64,000 nucleotides of DNA, taken from positions 21,985,143-22,049,142 of the forward strand of contig OZ025265.1 of the NCBI GenBank assembly GCA_964019135.1, in the 5' to 3' direction. This document shows, one piece after another, positions 32,851-44,713 of this stretch. The first letter of the stretch is position 1. Every line of letters begins with the position of its first letter. The stretch is from Arenicola marina. Its lineage: Eukaryota; Annelida; Polychaeta; Arenicolidae. Under the pieces are notes generated by a model. The model saw nothing but the letters and a program-made list of their open reading frames with translations, ran no database searches and was not told where the DNA came from. The position numbers and the translations under genes are program-made.

Positions 32851-34200
32851 CCAGGATAGAGGAGTTATTTGCCAAGCTGTCTGGGGGAAAGACCTTCACC
32901 GAGCTAGACTTAAGCCATGCCTATGAGCAGATGGTTTTGGATGAACAGTCACAGGAAGTGGTAACCATAAATACTCACCGCGGCCTCTTCCGGTATAAAA
33001 GACTTCCGTATGGTGTTTCATCGGCGCCAGCCATATTCCAAAGAACCCTCGAAAACCTCCTCAGGGAGATACCGTATGTCTGTGTATTCCTTGACAATAT
33101 ATTGATCACCGGCGTCGACGATGAGGATCACCTGAAAAATTTGGGTGAAGTTCTCAACCGTCTTGCTCAAGTGAATCTTCGACTCAAGATGACCAAGTGC
33201 AAGTTTATGCGGCGGGAGATTGATTGCCTGGGACACCATTTCAATGCAGAGGGTTTTCGTCCCGTGGAAGCCAAGGTGCGCGCCATCAAAGAAGCGCCTG
33301 CACCGTCCAACAAGACAGAACTAAAGTCTTTCTTGGGAACAGTGAACTTCTACGGGAAGTATCTACCAAACCTGGCTACCGTGCTAGCCCCGATGTACCG
33401 CCTGCTGGGCAAGGACGTGACGTGGAAGTGGGGCCCGGACCAAGTTGAAGCCTTCCGTATCGCGAAGAACATGCTTCTATCTTCGGAATTGTTAGTCCAC
33501 TACGATCCCGGCAAGCCGCTGATAGTGGCCGGTGATGCGTCTGCCTACGGGGTTGGCGCGGTGTTGTCACACCGAATGCCTGACGGGTCAGAAAGACCCA
33601 TAGCCTACGCTTCTAGAACCCTCACGGCGGCAGAGAAGAATTATTCCCAGCTTGACAAGGAAGCGTTAGCCATTATATTCGCAACAAAGAAGTTCAACAT
33701 GTACGTCTATGGTCGTCGGTTCACATTGTTAACCGACCACAAGGCGCTGCTGGGAATCTTCGGTCCCAATCGCGCTGTGCCGATGATGACCTCTGGAAGA
33801 ATGCAAAGGTGGATTTTGACCATGGCAAGTTATGAGTACGACTTGCAATACCGACCGGGACAACAGAACGCCAACGCCGACGGTCTTAGTCGCCTTCCAT
33901 TACCGACAAATACCACAGAACCACCACTACCTGGGGACGTCGTCTTTCTCCTAGAACAAATCAACGCCTCAGGAATGAACGTTAGGAGAATCAGAGAGAA
34001 TACGAAGAATGATCCTCTTCTGGGCCGAGTGTTACTGTGGGTGCAAAACGGATGGCCGGACAAGCCGTCGGAAGAGCCGGTACAAGCCTTCTTCAATCGC
34101 AAGGATGAACTCAGTTCACAAGACGGTTGCTTGTTGTGGGGCTCTCGTCTTGTGGTTCCCCTTGCAGCTCGGTCCGAGGTGATGGGTATATTACACGACA
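32850..34200 (+). mobile_element. Reverse transcriptase and RNase H part of the LTR element
   Basis: Gypsy-type RT signatures (FTELDLSHAYEQM, RYKRLPYGVSSAPAIFQR, FLGTVNFYGKYLPNLA) followed by RNase H (DASAYGVGAVLSH, LDKEALAIIFATKKF, LTDHKALLGIF). It lies opposite to the element's own direction. Resembles K02A2.6-like Pol proteins common in marine invertebrates. Fossil part. Confidence 0.85.
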
Positions 34201-34223
34201 CTCATCCCATCCTCGTCGCCAAA

Positions 34224-34366
34224 TGTAGTATTTACTACTATAAGGTTGAGGAAGGCGGACAATCGTGGCAGTTCAGTTCAACGTTTATTTTACAACTCGC
34301 CAAGGCCGGTTCATCACGAGACGCAAGCACAAAACAGACTGAGCATTTTGTTCTACATATACTACA
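34224..34366 (-). repeat. LTR (5' LTR of the element)
   Basis: 143 bases, same sequence as 31986-32128. The primer-binding-site-like string lies just inside it at 34204-34221 on the - strand. Confidence 0.9.
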
Positions 34367-34504
34367 GCCAATCAACGCGGCAACGACTTGGTTACATTTC
34401 AAGAGCGATTCGTCTTTGTGGAACTCGCTCCGGGCGAGACGGACTTCGTTGCCGACATGGAGCGGGGACTGAGCGATTCGGAGGGAGCTTACCTAGCCTC
34501 CTAG

Positions 34505-35282
34505 GATGCCGGCTCAGCTGTACATCCACCATGGATGGTGCGTGTGTCTGGGACATGCTTCATCCAATACACGCCGATCTCCTACGAACAATTAGGATGC
34601 TGAGTAACGCTGATAACTGTCATTAAATGATTTAATGAGCTATTGGTCCTTTGCCATAAACGTTTCGCATCCGTGTCATTATCTGATTTCTTAATAAAAC
34701 TCGCATAAAATACAAAGTAACATTGTATTTCTTTTACTTCTTACTATTTAGATGCACTTCATAATTACTTATGCCGCCGACAACACACCCTGTGATCGCA
34801 TTTTTTCTGGAACGCATGCTCGCTTTTCGTCAATATCTAATCCTTTATATTGTTAACACATGTGCGTGAGCAATGGGCAAGTAAACCACAAGTTTCTAAC
34901 ATCTAACCGACCCTCTTCATAACAAATCCACAACAAATGCTTATTACTAGGCTCAATTGGCTTACCACTTGCCAACTAATTGGATCTGCCGCTTTTTGGT
35001 AAATAACGACGCATAATTCATCGTTATAACGGCGTTTGGCGCTTGGCAAATTAAAGATAATTTTATATCGATTATATCAAAATGACTTATACATGTATTT
35101 GAACATAAATTTTATGAATGTGACACATTGTCAAATAAAACGAAAACTGCGCCTGCCGAGTTAGTATGTTTTGTCACTAATTATAATTCCGAAAACAACA
35201 GAATAATTTTCGCACCTGACTATTATTATTCGACGAGAAAGATATAAAATCCCCGCACACAGGAGGGCATTCGCAGGTTCAC
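34505..35282. other. Convergent 3' spacer between I-5 and II-5
   Basis: B copy of 1024-1748, with the extra 53 bases (accgaccctcttcataacaa region near 34910) retained here. Poly(A) signal near 34693. No gene. Confidence 0.6.
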
Positions 35283-35624
35283 CTATGACTTTCCCGCGCC
35301 GTCTTCCGCAGCTTGTAGTTGAGCCAAGGGGTTGAACACCGAGGTCTGTAGAGTGTCTAACTCGTCTCCTCTTCGACAGACGTATTCACAGAACACGTGA
35401 CGCAGCTCATCTAGTGTGACCAACTCTAGACGCAGCGAGTGTCGAAAGAAACGCTGGTCGGCCACCACTGCGCGATCATAGCGCCTCTGGAGGTCGTCAA
35501 TACGGTTGTTGAGCAGAGTGATCTGGTGACAGGCCGCTTGGTACTTGTTGTACTTCCGATTGTAAAACGCCAACATGGCGTCCGGCGTCTCAAATCCCAT
35601 CATCGCCAATTCTGACGTCATCAT
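35283..35624 (-). CDS. II-5, subfamily II protein, intact
   Basis: 113 residues, twin of II-1. The one amino-acid change I see is Leu for Pro in ITLLNNRI, which here fits the family consensus; II-1 carries the unusual Pro. RFFRHSLRL is shared with II-1, so it predates the duplication. TGACGTCA overlaps the start. Confidence 0.82.
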   Translation of the reverse strand: MMTSELAMMGFETPDAMLAFYNRKYNKYQAACHQITLLNNRIDDLQRRYDRAVVADQRFFRHSLRLELVTLDELRHVFCEYVCRRGDELDTLQTSVFNPLAQLQAAEDGAGKS

Positions 35625-37215
35625 ACAGTGATGCTACCGTTCCCCTTGGGAATGACTGTTTTTGACGCCTAGAAGATATGCTACCAAGTCCCTTTGCTCT
35701 ATCACAGAAACAATACTTTTCTGTTCATTAATACCCAGCAAACCCTCTTGATAAAACACAAATGTTCATTATGCGGTCAGCTTGTGACCGCTGACTAACC
35801 AATCAGAATCTTCGTGACACAACACCCATCATCAAACACCCTCATATTTAAGATTCGTTACGTAATTGGAATTCCTGCCACATAATTTCCGCGCCGTAAA
35901 ACTTTCACCTGGCTGAACCGATAACACGAGAAGGAAACTAAGAATGCGATCATATTGTTTGCGCTATGATCAAATTGACAAATAGCAAAAAAAATATACG
36001 ACGGACTGATACAAAGAGAATTCAAGTAATTTAAGGCAGAAAGTACAAGCATTAAACATCGGAAATATTAGCAATTCATATTTTCACATTACCATATGAC
36101 ACAAGACATACATCTGTGTAAGATGTGCATATTTTCGTCATAAAAGGTGACCAATATCAATCGCGCGTAAATGTCTTAAACTTAGAATTGGTGGATTGGT
36201 GGATTGACCAATGCACAGCATTTTAAGATATCATGACGTAACAGTTTTAAGACAAGCTTAGATTGAAAGGCGTAATTTAAATGCTGAAATCATACTTTGA
36301 TGTAAATGCGGTTAAACGGCGGTGGCAAACGGTACAACGTTCATAAAATAATACAAGTAACATTGCCGAAATATTACTATTTCAGCAGCCGCGAATATCA
36401 AATTGGCAATCGATTGTTAGAGATGTCGTAGGAATCAAACTAATAATTGTTGCAGCTTATTGCAGCCCCTACCCGTCCCCGTTCACTGTTCTGTTGGCCA
36501 GAAATACGGTCTGTCTAAAGTCATCGCGTTGCGATTGTTAACAATTCTTTGCTTTAATTGCAATTGCATTGATATCTGTTTGCTTTAAAAAAATTATCAG
36601 CAGAAACAGTGTTCTAGGAATAAGTGTGAACATATTAGCTGGCGCTCACCTGACTGTTTGTGTCCAACAATTAGCTAACATAAATTAAGACTTCTTTGCG
36701 GACAGTTACTTTGATATTTTGCGATGGCACACAGCTACATTCATACGGTCACGGTGTTTGTCTTGTTTAGCACAATGCTTGGACAAATGTCTGAAAAAGT
36801 TTCTGAGATATAACCAACCCTCTTGATAACAGTGCCCCAACAAATGCATATAATGCAAAGGCGCAGTCGGCTGAAAGCTTGCTAACTGATTAGATCTGCC
36901 TTCCCTTCCTCAATAACGACGTATAATTCTTCACATAATTATACGATATTAACTGATTATGCATAACTTGTTGATAGCGTTTGGCAGATCAAGGATAATA
37001 GAAATCGATTATATAAACATGAATTATATTTGAACATGAAGTTTAGGAATCAGACACTCTGTTAAATCAAAGTCAAACTGCGCCTGTCGAGTCGGCATGT
37101 TTTTTGTCAATAATTAGAATTACAACAACAGAATAACTCTTGCACCTGATTTATATTATCAGATGAGAAAGACATACGATCAACGCACACATTGCACATA
37201 GGTTTGCGGGTTACG
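35625..37215. other. II-5 promoter and spacer
   Basis: B copy of 2091-3554, about 127 bases longer near 37025-37150 where A has a deletion. No gene. Confidence 0.5.
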
Positions 37216-37554
37216 CTATGACTTGCTTGTGCTGTGTTCTGCAGCTTGTAGTTGAGCCAAGGCGATGAACACCGAGGTCTGTAGATTGTCTAACTAGTCT
37301 GCCCTCCGACAGACGTATTCACAGAACACATGACGCATCTCATCTAATGTGACCAGCTCCAGACCGAGCGAGTAGCGGAAGGAGCGCTGGTGGGCCACCA
37401 CGGCGCGATCGTAGCGCCTCTGGAGGTCGTCAATACGGTTGTTGAGTAGAGTGATCTGGTGACAGGCCGCTTGGTACTTGTTGTACTTCTGGTTGTAAAA
37501 CACCAACATGTCCTCCGGTGTCTCAAATCCCATCATCGCCGATTCTGACGTCAT
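37216..37554 (-). pseudogene. II-6, subfamily II copy with premature stop
   Basis: Twin of II-2: ATG at 37552-37554, frame stops after VCRRAD at 37294-37296, same stop as in A, normal end at 37216. The core has the consensus NNRIDDLQ here (NNRVDDLQ in II-2). An open extension upstream to 37614 lacks support because TGACGTCA and ATG fall at the usual place. Confidence 0.7.
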
Positions 37555-38616
37555 TATACAGTGGTGCTTCCGTTTATCTTGCCAATGACTGTTTAGAGAA
37601 GCAACAGGTTCCAATGCCTAATAGATATGCTATCAAGTTGCTTTGCTCTATCACAGAAGCAATACTTTCGTGTTCATTAATACCCCGTCTTAATAAGACA
37701 CAAACGCACATTATGCGGTCGGCTTGTGACCGCTGACTAAAGAAATCAGAATCCTCTTGATACAACACCCATTATCAAATACCCACACCTTTAGGATTCA
37801 TTACGAATTTGTTAATCCTGTCCGCATGGCTTCCTCGCCACAAAACAGTCATCTGGCTTCACCGATAACGCGAGAAAGGAAAGTAAAGATGCGATCATGT
37901 TGTTTGCGCCATGATCAAATCGACAAATAGCGAAATTATACGACAGAGTAAAAAATGAAAATTCCAGCAAATTAATGCAGGACGCAATGGGACATTATAG
38001 GGATGGAACGTCGGAAAGACTAGAGTTATATTTTCACACGATCATATGCCAGAAGACACACATCTATGTAAGATGTGCAGATTTTCGCCATACCCACGGT
38101 ATCGTCAGCCACTCATATAACATCGCCCACCCAAGCACTCATACAGCATGTTCAAGCATGATTGCCATTTTCAATCAGTGGTGCGCCTAATATCATATCC
38201 ATTTCGTTATCTTTTCTTTTGGCATGATCACGCCCCCCATCACGCCCCCCATCTTTTGGCCGTAGCATGAAGTGACAGGCAAGAAGCCAGCCCGATTGCG
38301 TCTTTAAAGTAAACGGGGTCGTCGGCCAGAAGTGAAGCCAGGTGTTGGTTGGATCAATAAACATCGCGCGTCATTTGTGGTCGACTTAAACAGCCAAGAA
38401 GCCAATCGTCATAATATCACTTTGTGAGAAATATTTCTTTGATTCCGATTTGTTAATATGTTTCCAACCTTTCCCTATTGGTTGTGAATGTTTAGTACGC
38501 CAAAGGACAAAGCGGCATAGATAACAAGCCAAGGGTCTTACCGCGATTCTTCCGGTACCAATATTGTTGGAGACCAGCCAAAGCCTCATTGGCGCGGTCA
38601 CTTCAATCTTGTAAAT
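37555..38616. promoter_or_regulatory. Divergent promoter region of II-6 and III-4
   Basis: As 3894-5013 but about 58 bases shorter near 38250. The III side has intact GAAGCCA boxes near 38284, 38333 and 38398, two of which are worn in the A copy, which may matter since III-4 is open and III-1 is not. Confidence 0.6.
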
Positions 38617-38997
38617 ATGACGTCATCGACGAAAATGTTAGAGCGGCAGATCATCCAAGAACTCGTCGACTCGCACCAGATGATTCATTCCAAGTTCCGT
38701 TATTCCTGTCGCCAGATCCAGATGCTCAACATTCGTATAGATGACCTCCTGAGGCGCTACGATCGCGCCTTGGTGGCCGACCATCGCTCCTTCCGCTACG
38801 CTCTGCGTCTGGAGTTGGCTACGCTGGAAGGTGTACGCTACATGTTCTTCATGTATGCCAATCGGTGCGAGAACCACATGGCCGCCCTTGAGGATCAAGT
38901 ATTCATCGTAGAACTGATGGCCGTGCTGGAGGTGGGAGAGGCTGTGAGCGAGATCGATGGCGAGGAAGTGGGTAATGATGCCACAATCAACACGTAG
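38617..38997 (+). CDS. III-4, subfamily III protein, intact
   Basis: 126 residues, open twin of III-1. It keeps the diverged core of that lineage: NIRIDDLLRRYDRALVADHRSFRYALRLELATLEGVRYMFFMYANRCENH (Ile39, Leu45, His55, Ala62 and Tyr75 instead of consensus). Several of these positions are otherwise invariant, so this is the most divergent open type III. The acidic tail and NDATINT are normal. Confidence 0.78.
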   Translation: MTSSTKMLERQIIQELVDSHQMIHSKFRYSCRQIQMLNIRIDDLLRRYDRALVADHRSFRYALRLELATLEGVRYMFFMYANRCENHMAALEDQVFIVELMAVLEVGEAVSEIDGEEVGNDATINT

Positions 38998-41083
38998 CAG
39001 CGTCAGTGAGAGAGAAATTCCCATTCGGCAGTTTGCCTTGAACAATTTGCGTCGTGTTGACCACGACTATATTCCAAGGCTTCTCTAGCGATATTGCTAA
39101 GGGCCATTAATAAACTTCAAACTTTTTGTGAATCCATTTATCCCATTTTATGTTGTATTTAATAAAACGGAACTAAATGCATATATTATTTTATCTTATA
39201 CAAACATGCTCATTTACGCTGTGGCACATACAAACGGGATCATGCATTTAGTACTAACAATATTAATACGGAACAAATCAGTAACACAACTTACTTTTTT
39301 ATACATATCGTGACTTATCTGACGCAATATAAGTATAATTGATCAATACTGTTGTTTATTGCGTCTAGAATGCATTTCGGCTCAAATCATTACCAACTAA
39401 CCATGAACCCTTGCGAATAATTATATAAAACGAGCGGTTTCTTGCAATGGCAGCAACATGTTTGAAAGGGCAAACATATTGGTTAATTTGTGGGAACATA
39501 CGGCTATTTGGGCTTAAGATCAGCTTCGCAATGTTGGTTTGCGTGGCGATGACGGAATTATATGTGGCGGATATGGGATGCATAGGTCTGATTAACAGAT
39601 ATCATGGGATCCAATCGCTTTTCATAGCAGCACTATCAGCTGCATCGTTAGCCAACCAAAAGAATTCTGGTCAATAAGGAAAATGGATCAGCAATCCTGG
39701 CTTCCCTCCCTGTTATTTCGCCAGTTTCCTTAACATGTCTTCACTATCTTACACCAGCGACTGGCCATATCGATAATAGACATCAGACAACCTGCGATCC
39801 GAGCAAACCTATAATTCTGATATTTTGGGGGACAACAGTTAGTTTTCACAGCTTCAAATCGTATATTATCAATTTGAACGATTGATTTCTAGTATTATTT
39901 ATATTATGTGACAATAAGTCATACTACTTAAAGGAAATGATGGTACACGTTTGCAATCACAGGCCGTTGAATTGCAATGCGCCTCATTAGTTAGCGTTAT
40001 GTTTTCTCTGCCGCAGAGAAATGCGCATCAATTAAGCCATTGCCTTTTGTGGCCCCGTTAATGAATTTCTTAATTCAGTACAAAATCATTTAAACAATTT
40101 AATTGCGTCATTTTGACGAATAACCCGTTGAGATTACATGCCAGTTCTGATTGTAACAACGGTGTAACATCTTCATAATATTGGCAATGCGACATTTTGG
40201 TCTTGTTTCCGTTTTACGGTGTAATGCGTTATCTTAAGTGATTAAGACCGTTTCCAGCTTTTTTATCCCTCTGAGTCTAATTACTATCTCACGGCCACTC
40301 TGCTTTTCTCTCGTCCATCAGCCATGCTATGCAATAACTGTACATTTGATACGCGACGCACACTGCTAATGTAGCTTTAATAATCCTGCGCTAGTAATCT
40401 CACTTCACGATTGCTCGGATAGACAGTACGTCCTAGATAATGTGAACCAATAGCGAATTTTGACATTAATACCAAAGTAATCGGACAAATCGCATTGCAA
40501 ACATATCACAGCCGGAAGGTCATTACGTTGAAAGCCCTAAACGATAACTTTATTTTATTCCATTCCAGTTTACACCTTGGTGCAGCAAACTCTTACGCCA
40601 ACATTATAAAGACCTGACGCACACAATCTGCGGGCAATCGGAACATACTTAAACAGATTTAGGGCCGGTTTGTGGCATGGCCAGCCCAAAACAACGGGTT
40701 GAGGTATGATGGAGAAAGGAAGCCAGGGCCGTTGGGACTTTGTTGTTGACTCAGTCGCGCCTACCCACAACCATCCTATGGAAGCCATGTCAGCTATCAA
40801 ACACCATTTAGAACAGGATGATGTACGAAGCCATTAAAGTCCACACCAAGGTGATGATAAATCTAAGCATTTCTATTGGCTGTTTATTTAATGCTACGAG
40901 TACGATATTTTTCAGCCACTATATAAGGGACAAACATCGTTGCTGCGTTACATCACACTGGTAGATCACTCGCTGGTGTTGGACTTTAAACGAGAACCCG
41001 TTATTCACGGAACGCCGCTTATCGTTAAATAACATCACTGAATATCTCTATTGCGATATACTTGTCGTTATTATCGCCTAACA
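38998..41083. other. Spacer between III-4 and I-6 with the I-6 promoter
   Basis: B copy of 5395-7485. I-6 promoter boxes near 40720, 40781 and 40828, TGACTCA near 40748, TATATAAG near 40920. No other gene. Confidence 0.5.
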
Positions 41084-41446
41084 ATGCCGTCATCCGTGGT
41101 ATTGGAAGACAGCCAGTTGGCAGCAGACCTCGTCCATTATTATCAGAAGCTCCATTATAAGTTACTCCGCGCTTGTCACCAAGTTCGCCTTCTCGACAAC
41201 GGAATATATGACCTCCAGAGGCGCTACGATCGCGCCGTCGTGACCAATCAGCGATCCTTTCGCTATTCGCTACGCCTCAAGCTTGCAACGCTAGAAGGAG
41301 TGCGCGACATGTTCTTTGAGTACGCCAATCAACGCGGGAACGACTTGGTGACATTTCAAGAGCGATTCGTCTTCGTAGAATTCTTGACCGTTCCAGACGA
41401 GAAACAAAACCTGTGGGATTCGGGAGGAGCTTCCTCGGCCTGCTAG
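41084..41446 (+). CDS. I-6, subfamily I protein with alternative tail, intact
   Basis: 120 residues: MPSSVVLEDSQLAADLVHYYQKLHYKL, Cys31, consensus core with RRYDRAVVTNQRSFRYSLRL, then RFVFVEFLTVPDEKQNLWDSGGASSAC. The end resembles the core-less genes I-4, I-7 and I-9 (SGGA..) rather than I-1, marking a second lineage within subfamily I. The only ATG near the start is 41084; the codons above it read TTG and CTA. Confidence 0.82.
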   Translation: MPSSVVLEDSQLAADLVHYYQKLHYKLLRACHQVRLLDNGIYDLQRRYDRAVVTNQRSFRYSLRLKLATLEGVRDMFFEYANQRGNDLVTFQERFVFVEFLTVPDEKQNLWDSGGASSAC

Positions 41447-42310
41447 GTTGCAGGTTGAGCCGCGTGTGAACAGATCATCTTCCATTCAATACACTTTGCT
41501 CTCCCATGAGCAATTAGGACGCTGAGTAATGTCGGCACCCGCCAGTTATTAAGTCTTTTATATCCGCAAGTGCTTTGTGACCTTTGTTGTTTCTTTTCCG
41601 GCAAACTTTGGCAACCGTGAATTAGTCCGCTTTGTTAATAAAATTAAAATCCAACTTAATCAATATCGTACTTTTCTGTTTCTTCTTTCTAATATTTGAA
41701 TTGTATGATCATTTAGGTCGCCGACAACGCATTCCCTTATCGCGTTTTGTTGGAGAGCATGGTCTAGCAACCGATATTAATTCCCTTGAATATTAATTAT
41801 TGTTTGCCAGGTTTTCATCTATATTTTATTTTTTATATTGGCGGCGAGACCACTTGAACAGCATTTTGATATATAATAATGTTACAGGCGAGAATAGATT
41901 GTGAGTATTTTTTAAGGGCTAAAATTATACATTAGTATCAGTGTGATTAAACGACGAGACCAAATAGCAAAGGGTGGATAAGATATGTGGAAACGTCATA
42001 ACTGAAATGCAATTATTGCAGCTGTCTCCTATATGAACTGTACCAATCGATTATTAGGGATAATTATTCCGGCCTATTGCGGCCCGCCACACCTCTCGGT
42101 TCACTGTTCAAAACGCCATCAATACGTTTTTGCTCGAACGATCGCGTCGTGATTGTTATTAATCGTTCGCACTAGTTGCAATTATACTGATATCTAATTA
42201 CTTCGCCCAATGATTTTTTATGAAGCTTTATTTCAAAAAGAACATGCAACAATACGAGAGTACAAATGAAGCCAGATCAACGCACTCGTTGCACACAGTT
42301 GCAGGTTTAG
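41447..42310. other. Convergent 3' spacer between I-6 and II-7
   Basis: B copy of 7849-8712, with AATAAA near 41636 and the two spacer blocks near 42070 and 42157. No gene. Confidence 0.5.
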
Positions 42311-42453
42311 CTGTGACTTTCCGGCGCCGTCTTCTGTGGCTGGTAGTTGAGCCAAGGCGATGAACACCGAGATCTGTAGAGTGTCAAACTCGTCTGCTCT
42401 CCCACAGACGTATTCACAAAACACACTGACGCAGCTCGTCCTGCGTGACGACG
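42311..42453 (-). pseudogene. II-7, C-terminal remnant of a subfamily II gene
   Basis: Same remnant as II-3, with the same lost stop and the same broken edge near the LDELR stretch; decay predates the duplication. Confidence 0.7.
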
Positions 42454-43008
42454 GCAAAATTGATATATTCGAATGCATTTTATGCAACCGTTTCACTTGA
42501 AAGCTTTTCACAATAACCTAAACAACTATCTTTTTTTAAGCTTATCGACAGACACCCATTCCTGTGCTCATCGTCTAACACGTAACATTGCAACAACTTT
42601 CCGCATCCAAACCTTGTGCTGTTGGCCTTTGAAGTCGACTGGCTCGTCGCGAGAATGTGAATCCATGTGTTGGGCTCATAGATTAACGCTGCACGCCTTT
42701 GCTTAAAGCGGTAATGAAGCCAGGGAGCCGACTATGCATCAGATAGAAGCGCTATCCCGTTTCTAATTGGTGAAGGCATATTGAGCCTCTTTCTCATTTG
42801 TCATTTTCTAAGCAAGGCTTCACGCAGAGAATGTGAGTTAGACAATCTATTCGCTTATAAAGGTTAAACAAGTTGTTGACAAGTTATATTCAGCTAGGAG
42901 CTGTACTGTCGTTAATTGTTACAACGTACTCCTGGTCTATAAGGTAGGAACGGGGTAACAACAGGAATAAAATACAACTGTTCGGTTTATTTCCTGATAT
43001 TGACGCCA
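42454..43008 (+). promoter_or_regulatory. Promoter and leader of IV-5 (decayed)
   Basis: B copy of 8856-9410, with TATAAAG near 42856 and worn GAAGCCA boxes (GAATCCA near 42659, GAAGCCA near 42716). Confidence 0.5.
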
Positions 43009-43291
43009 ATGACGGCTATGGCGTGGCGACAATTCGTGGACAACCTCATGGACTCTTACCAGACAGCGTCCGTCCAGACAGCAGTTCCATCTTTGCTGTC
43101 GCCAGATCCAGATGCTCAACAATCGCATAATCCACCTCCAGAGGCGCTACGATCGCGCCGTGGTGGCCGACCAGCCCTCTCTCCGTTACTCGCTGCACCT
43201 GGAGCTTATGGCTACGCTGAAAGGAATACGTTCTTTACGTAAGTACGCCCATTGGTGCGGGAATCACATGGACGCCCTTGAGGATCGAGTA
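43009..43291 (+). pseudogene. IV-5, frameshifted and truncated subfamily IV copy
   Basis: Twin of IV-1: same internal duplication and same 3' join at tattcctttaccc, plus a further 7-base loss in the cgcggcatg stretch near 43230. Core DNA is present out of frame. Confidence 0.75.
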
Positions 43292-43380
43292 TTCCTTTAC
43301 CCTTTGTCAGGAAGTGAAATAAGCGAGCGCCCTGTAGTCTTTAATTTTAAAGTAAACGTGCTCGTCGGCCGGAAGGAAAG

Positions 43381-43856
43381 CAATGTGATGTATATTTGCC
43401 TTTTTCAAAAATCGACGTTATCTTTGGCATGCCATTTCATAATAATGTTTTGATGTACTCTCTGAATTATGTTATATTATGTGCAAAATGGTACATTTAC
43501 CGTTCAAAGCTAAATGGAAGAAAACTTTATCTCTAGGAATATTTGGTAGAACTAAAAAATCATGTTCAGACTAGAATATATTATAGAAAAACTAAAACAG
43601 AATTATTGTGAAAATGCAATAGAGCATTTGTATCAGGCATTGTGATATATTAAGTGTTTGTTATATATTTGACAGATTTTTCATATTTCCATAATCAAAT
43701 GTTACTAATTTTAGTGAAGCTATTCCCCGGAGCACCAAAAAGTGCTGTGATTGTATGAACGCATAATCTTGTATTCATCACCTATGAAGATGTGTGAACC
43801 TATGTACACTGGATTGATGCAAATAAAAAACAAAAATAAAAAAAAACAATGTGATG
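43381..43856 (+). mobile_element. Poly(A)-tailed retroposed fragment, copy B
   Basis: Same insertion as 9790-10265 with the same target repeat (43381-43390 and 43847-43856), so it was in place before A1 and B separated. Confidence 0.75.
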
Positions 43857-44377
43857 GGCGGACCAATTTACAATCATGCGATTCTCTATCCGATTGAAAT
43901 TTGGAAGATGCATATCGCCATTATAGCAATTACGACTTGTGCAAAAAACGAAATGCATCCTGGAAGCATTCGTTAAGTACAGAAATATCATACTAGCTTC
44001 ATTGAAGTCGGCATTTAACCATTGGACGATGAATAATAGTCATGTCTCCAATGTTAACAAACATCATGCTTTTTAATTGAAATTAACCCAACATTGCCAA
44101 TAACCCATGAATATGAACGACAAACAGTTCATTTCGGGAAGTGCGATTACAGTCACAGAAATCCCCCGCAAATTTTAATGTAAGTCATGTCAGGCAATTT
44201 TAATTTTATTATATTATCCAAAACATATGGCACCAAATTATAGTCCACGTCCACGAACTTCCACAAAGAATTGTCTTTCACAAGAGGTTTTACAATCTGT
44301 GGCCATAAACTCCGCACATCGTATTCAGCCATGTTTCCTTGAACATTGACAATACCGCCCGACATCACAGGCGACTG
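43857..44377 (-). other. 3' flank and 3' UTR of V-4
   Basis: As 10266-10879 but about 100 bases shorter near 43962, where the worn CCTGG-GCTTCC block of A is deleted. Poly(A) signal (- strand) near 44208. The 71-residue frame at 44153-44368 is UTR. Confidence 0.5.
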
Positions 44378-44713
44378 TCACTGTTCCGCGCCAGGTTCTG
44401 TCGTCTGTTGTTGAGCCAGGATCATGAATACCGAGGTTTGTAGAGTATCTAGCTGGCCTTCTTTACGACAGACGTATTCAGAGAACATGTTACACAACTG
44501 TTGCATCGTTGTAAGCTGAAGGCGCAGCGAGTAGCGGAAGGAGCGTTGATCGGCAGCCACGGCGCGATCGTAGCGCCTCTGGAGGTCCTCTATGCGGTTG
44601 TTGAGTAGAGAGATTTGACGACATGCCACTTGGTACTTGTTGTACTGCTGAACGTAAAACAACAAAATGTCGTGAGGTGCCGTTAAACGGTCCGCCACGA
44701 AGGCTGATGCCAT
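44378..44713 (-). CDS. V-4, subfamily V protein, intact
   Basis: 111 residues, differing from V-1 at few positions (Phe5 for Cys5, Leu18 for Trp18, NMFSEY for NMFCEY). The core is identical. Together with V-1 it is one of two open V genes of five. Its promoter runs to 45040 with boxes near 44949, 44990 and 45014. Confidence 0.82.
   Translation of the reverse strand: MASAFVADRLTAPHDILLFYVQQYNKYQVACRQISLLNNRIEDLQRRYDRAVAADQRSFRYSLRLQLTTMQQLCNMFSEYVCRKEGQLDTLQTSVFMILAQQQTTEPGAEQ

Larger units (their letters stand above)
31986..34366 (-). mobile_element. Short Ty3/Gypsy-type LTR element, broken and rearranged
   Basis: About 2.4 kb with two 143-base terminal repeats that look identical, ends TG...CA, and a 5-base target duplication GCCAA (31981-31985, 34367-34371). 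Orientation is -: next to the right LTR the - strand reads TGGCGACGAGGATGGGAT, a primer-binding-site-like string, and next to the left LTR a purine run (aagaaggaggagg) fits a polypurine tract. Parts: an integrase C-terminal region and an RT/RNase H region lying in opposite orientations. It is much shorter than a whole gypsy element, so clearly broken, with at least two large rearrangements. Identical LTRs and the empty site in copy A make it young. Confidence 0.88.
31741..34504 (+). pseudogene. I-5, subfamily I gene split by an LTR element
   Basis: The gene is the B twin of I-1. Its first 81 codons lie at 31741-31985, up to FFEYAN, and the rest from 34372 to the stop at 34502-34504. Between them sits the LTR element at 31986-34366 with a GCCAA target duplication. 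I-1 shows the uninterrupted site at 886-890. Outside the insertion the gene differs from I-1 by a few substitutions (Leu to Pro at residue 7, Leu to Phe in the ETDF stretch). Confidence 0.9.
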
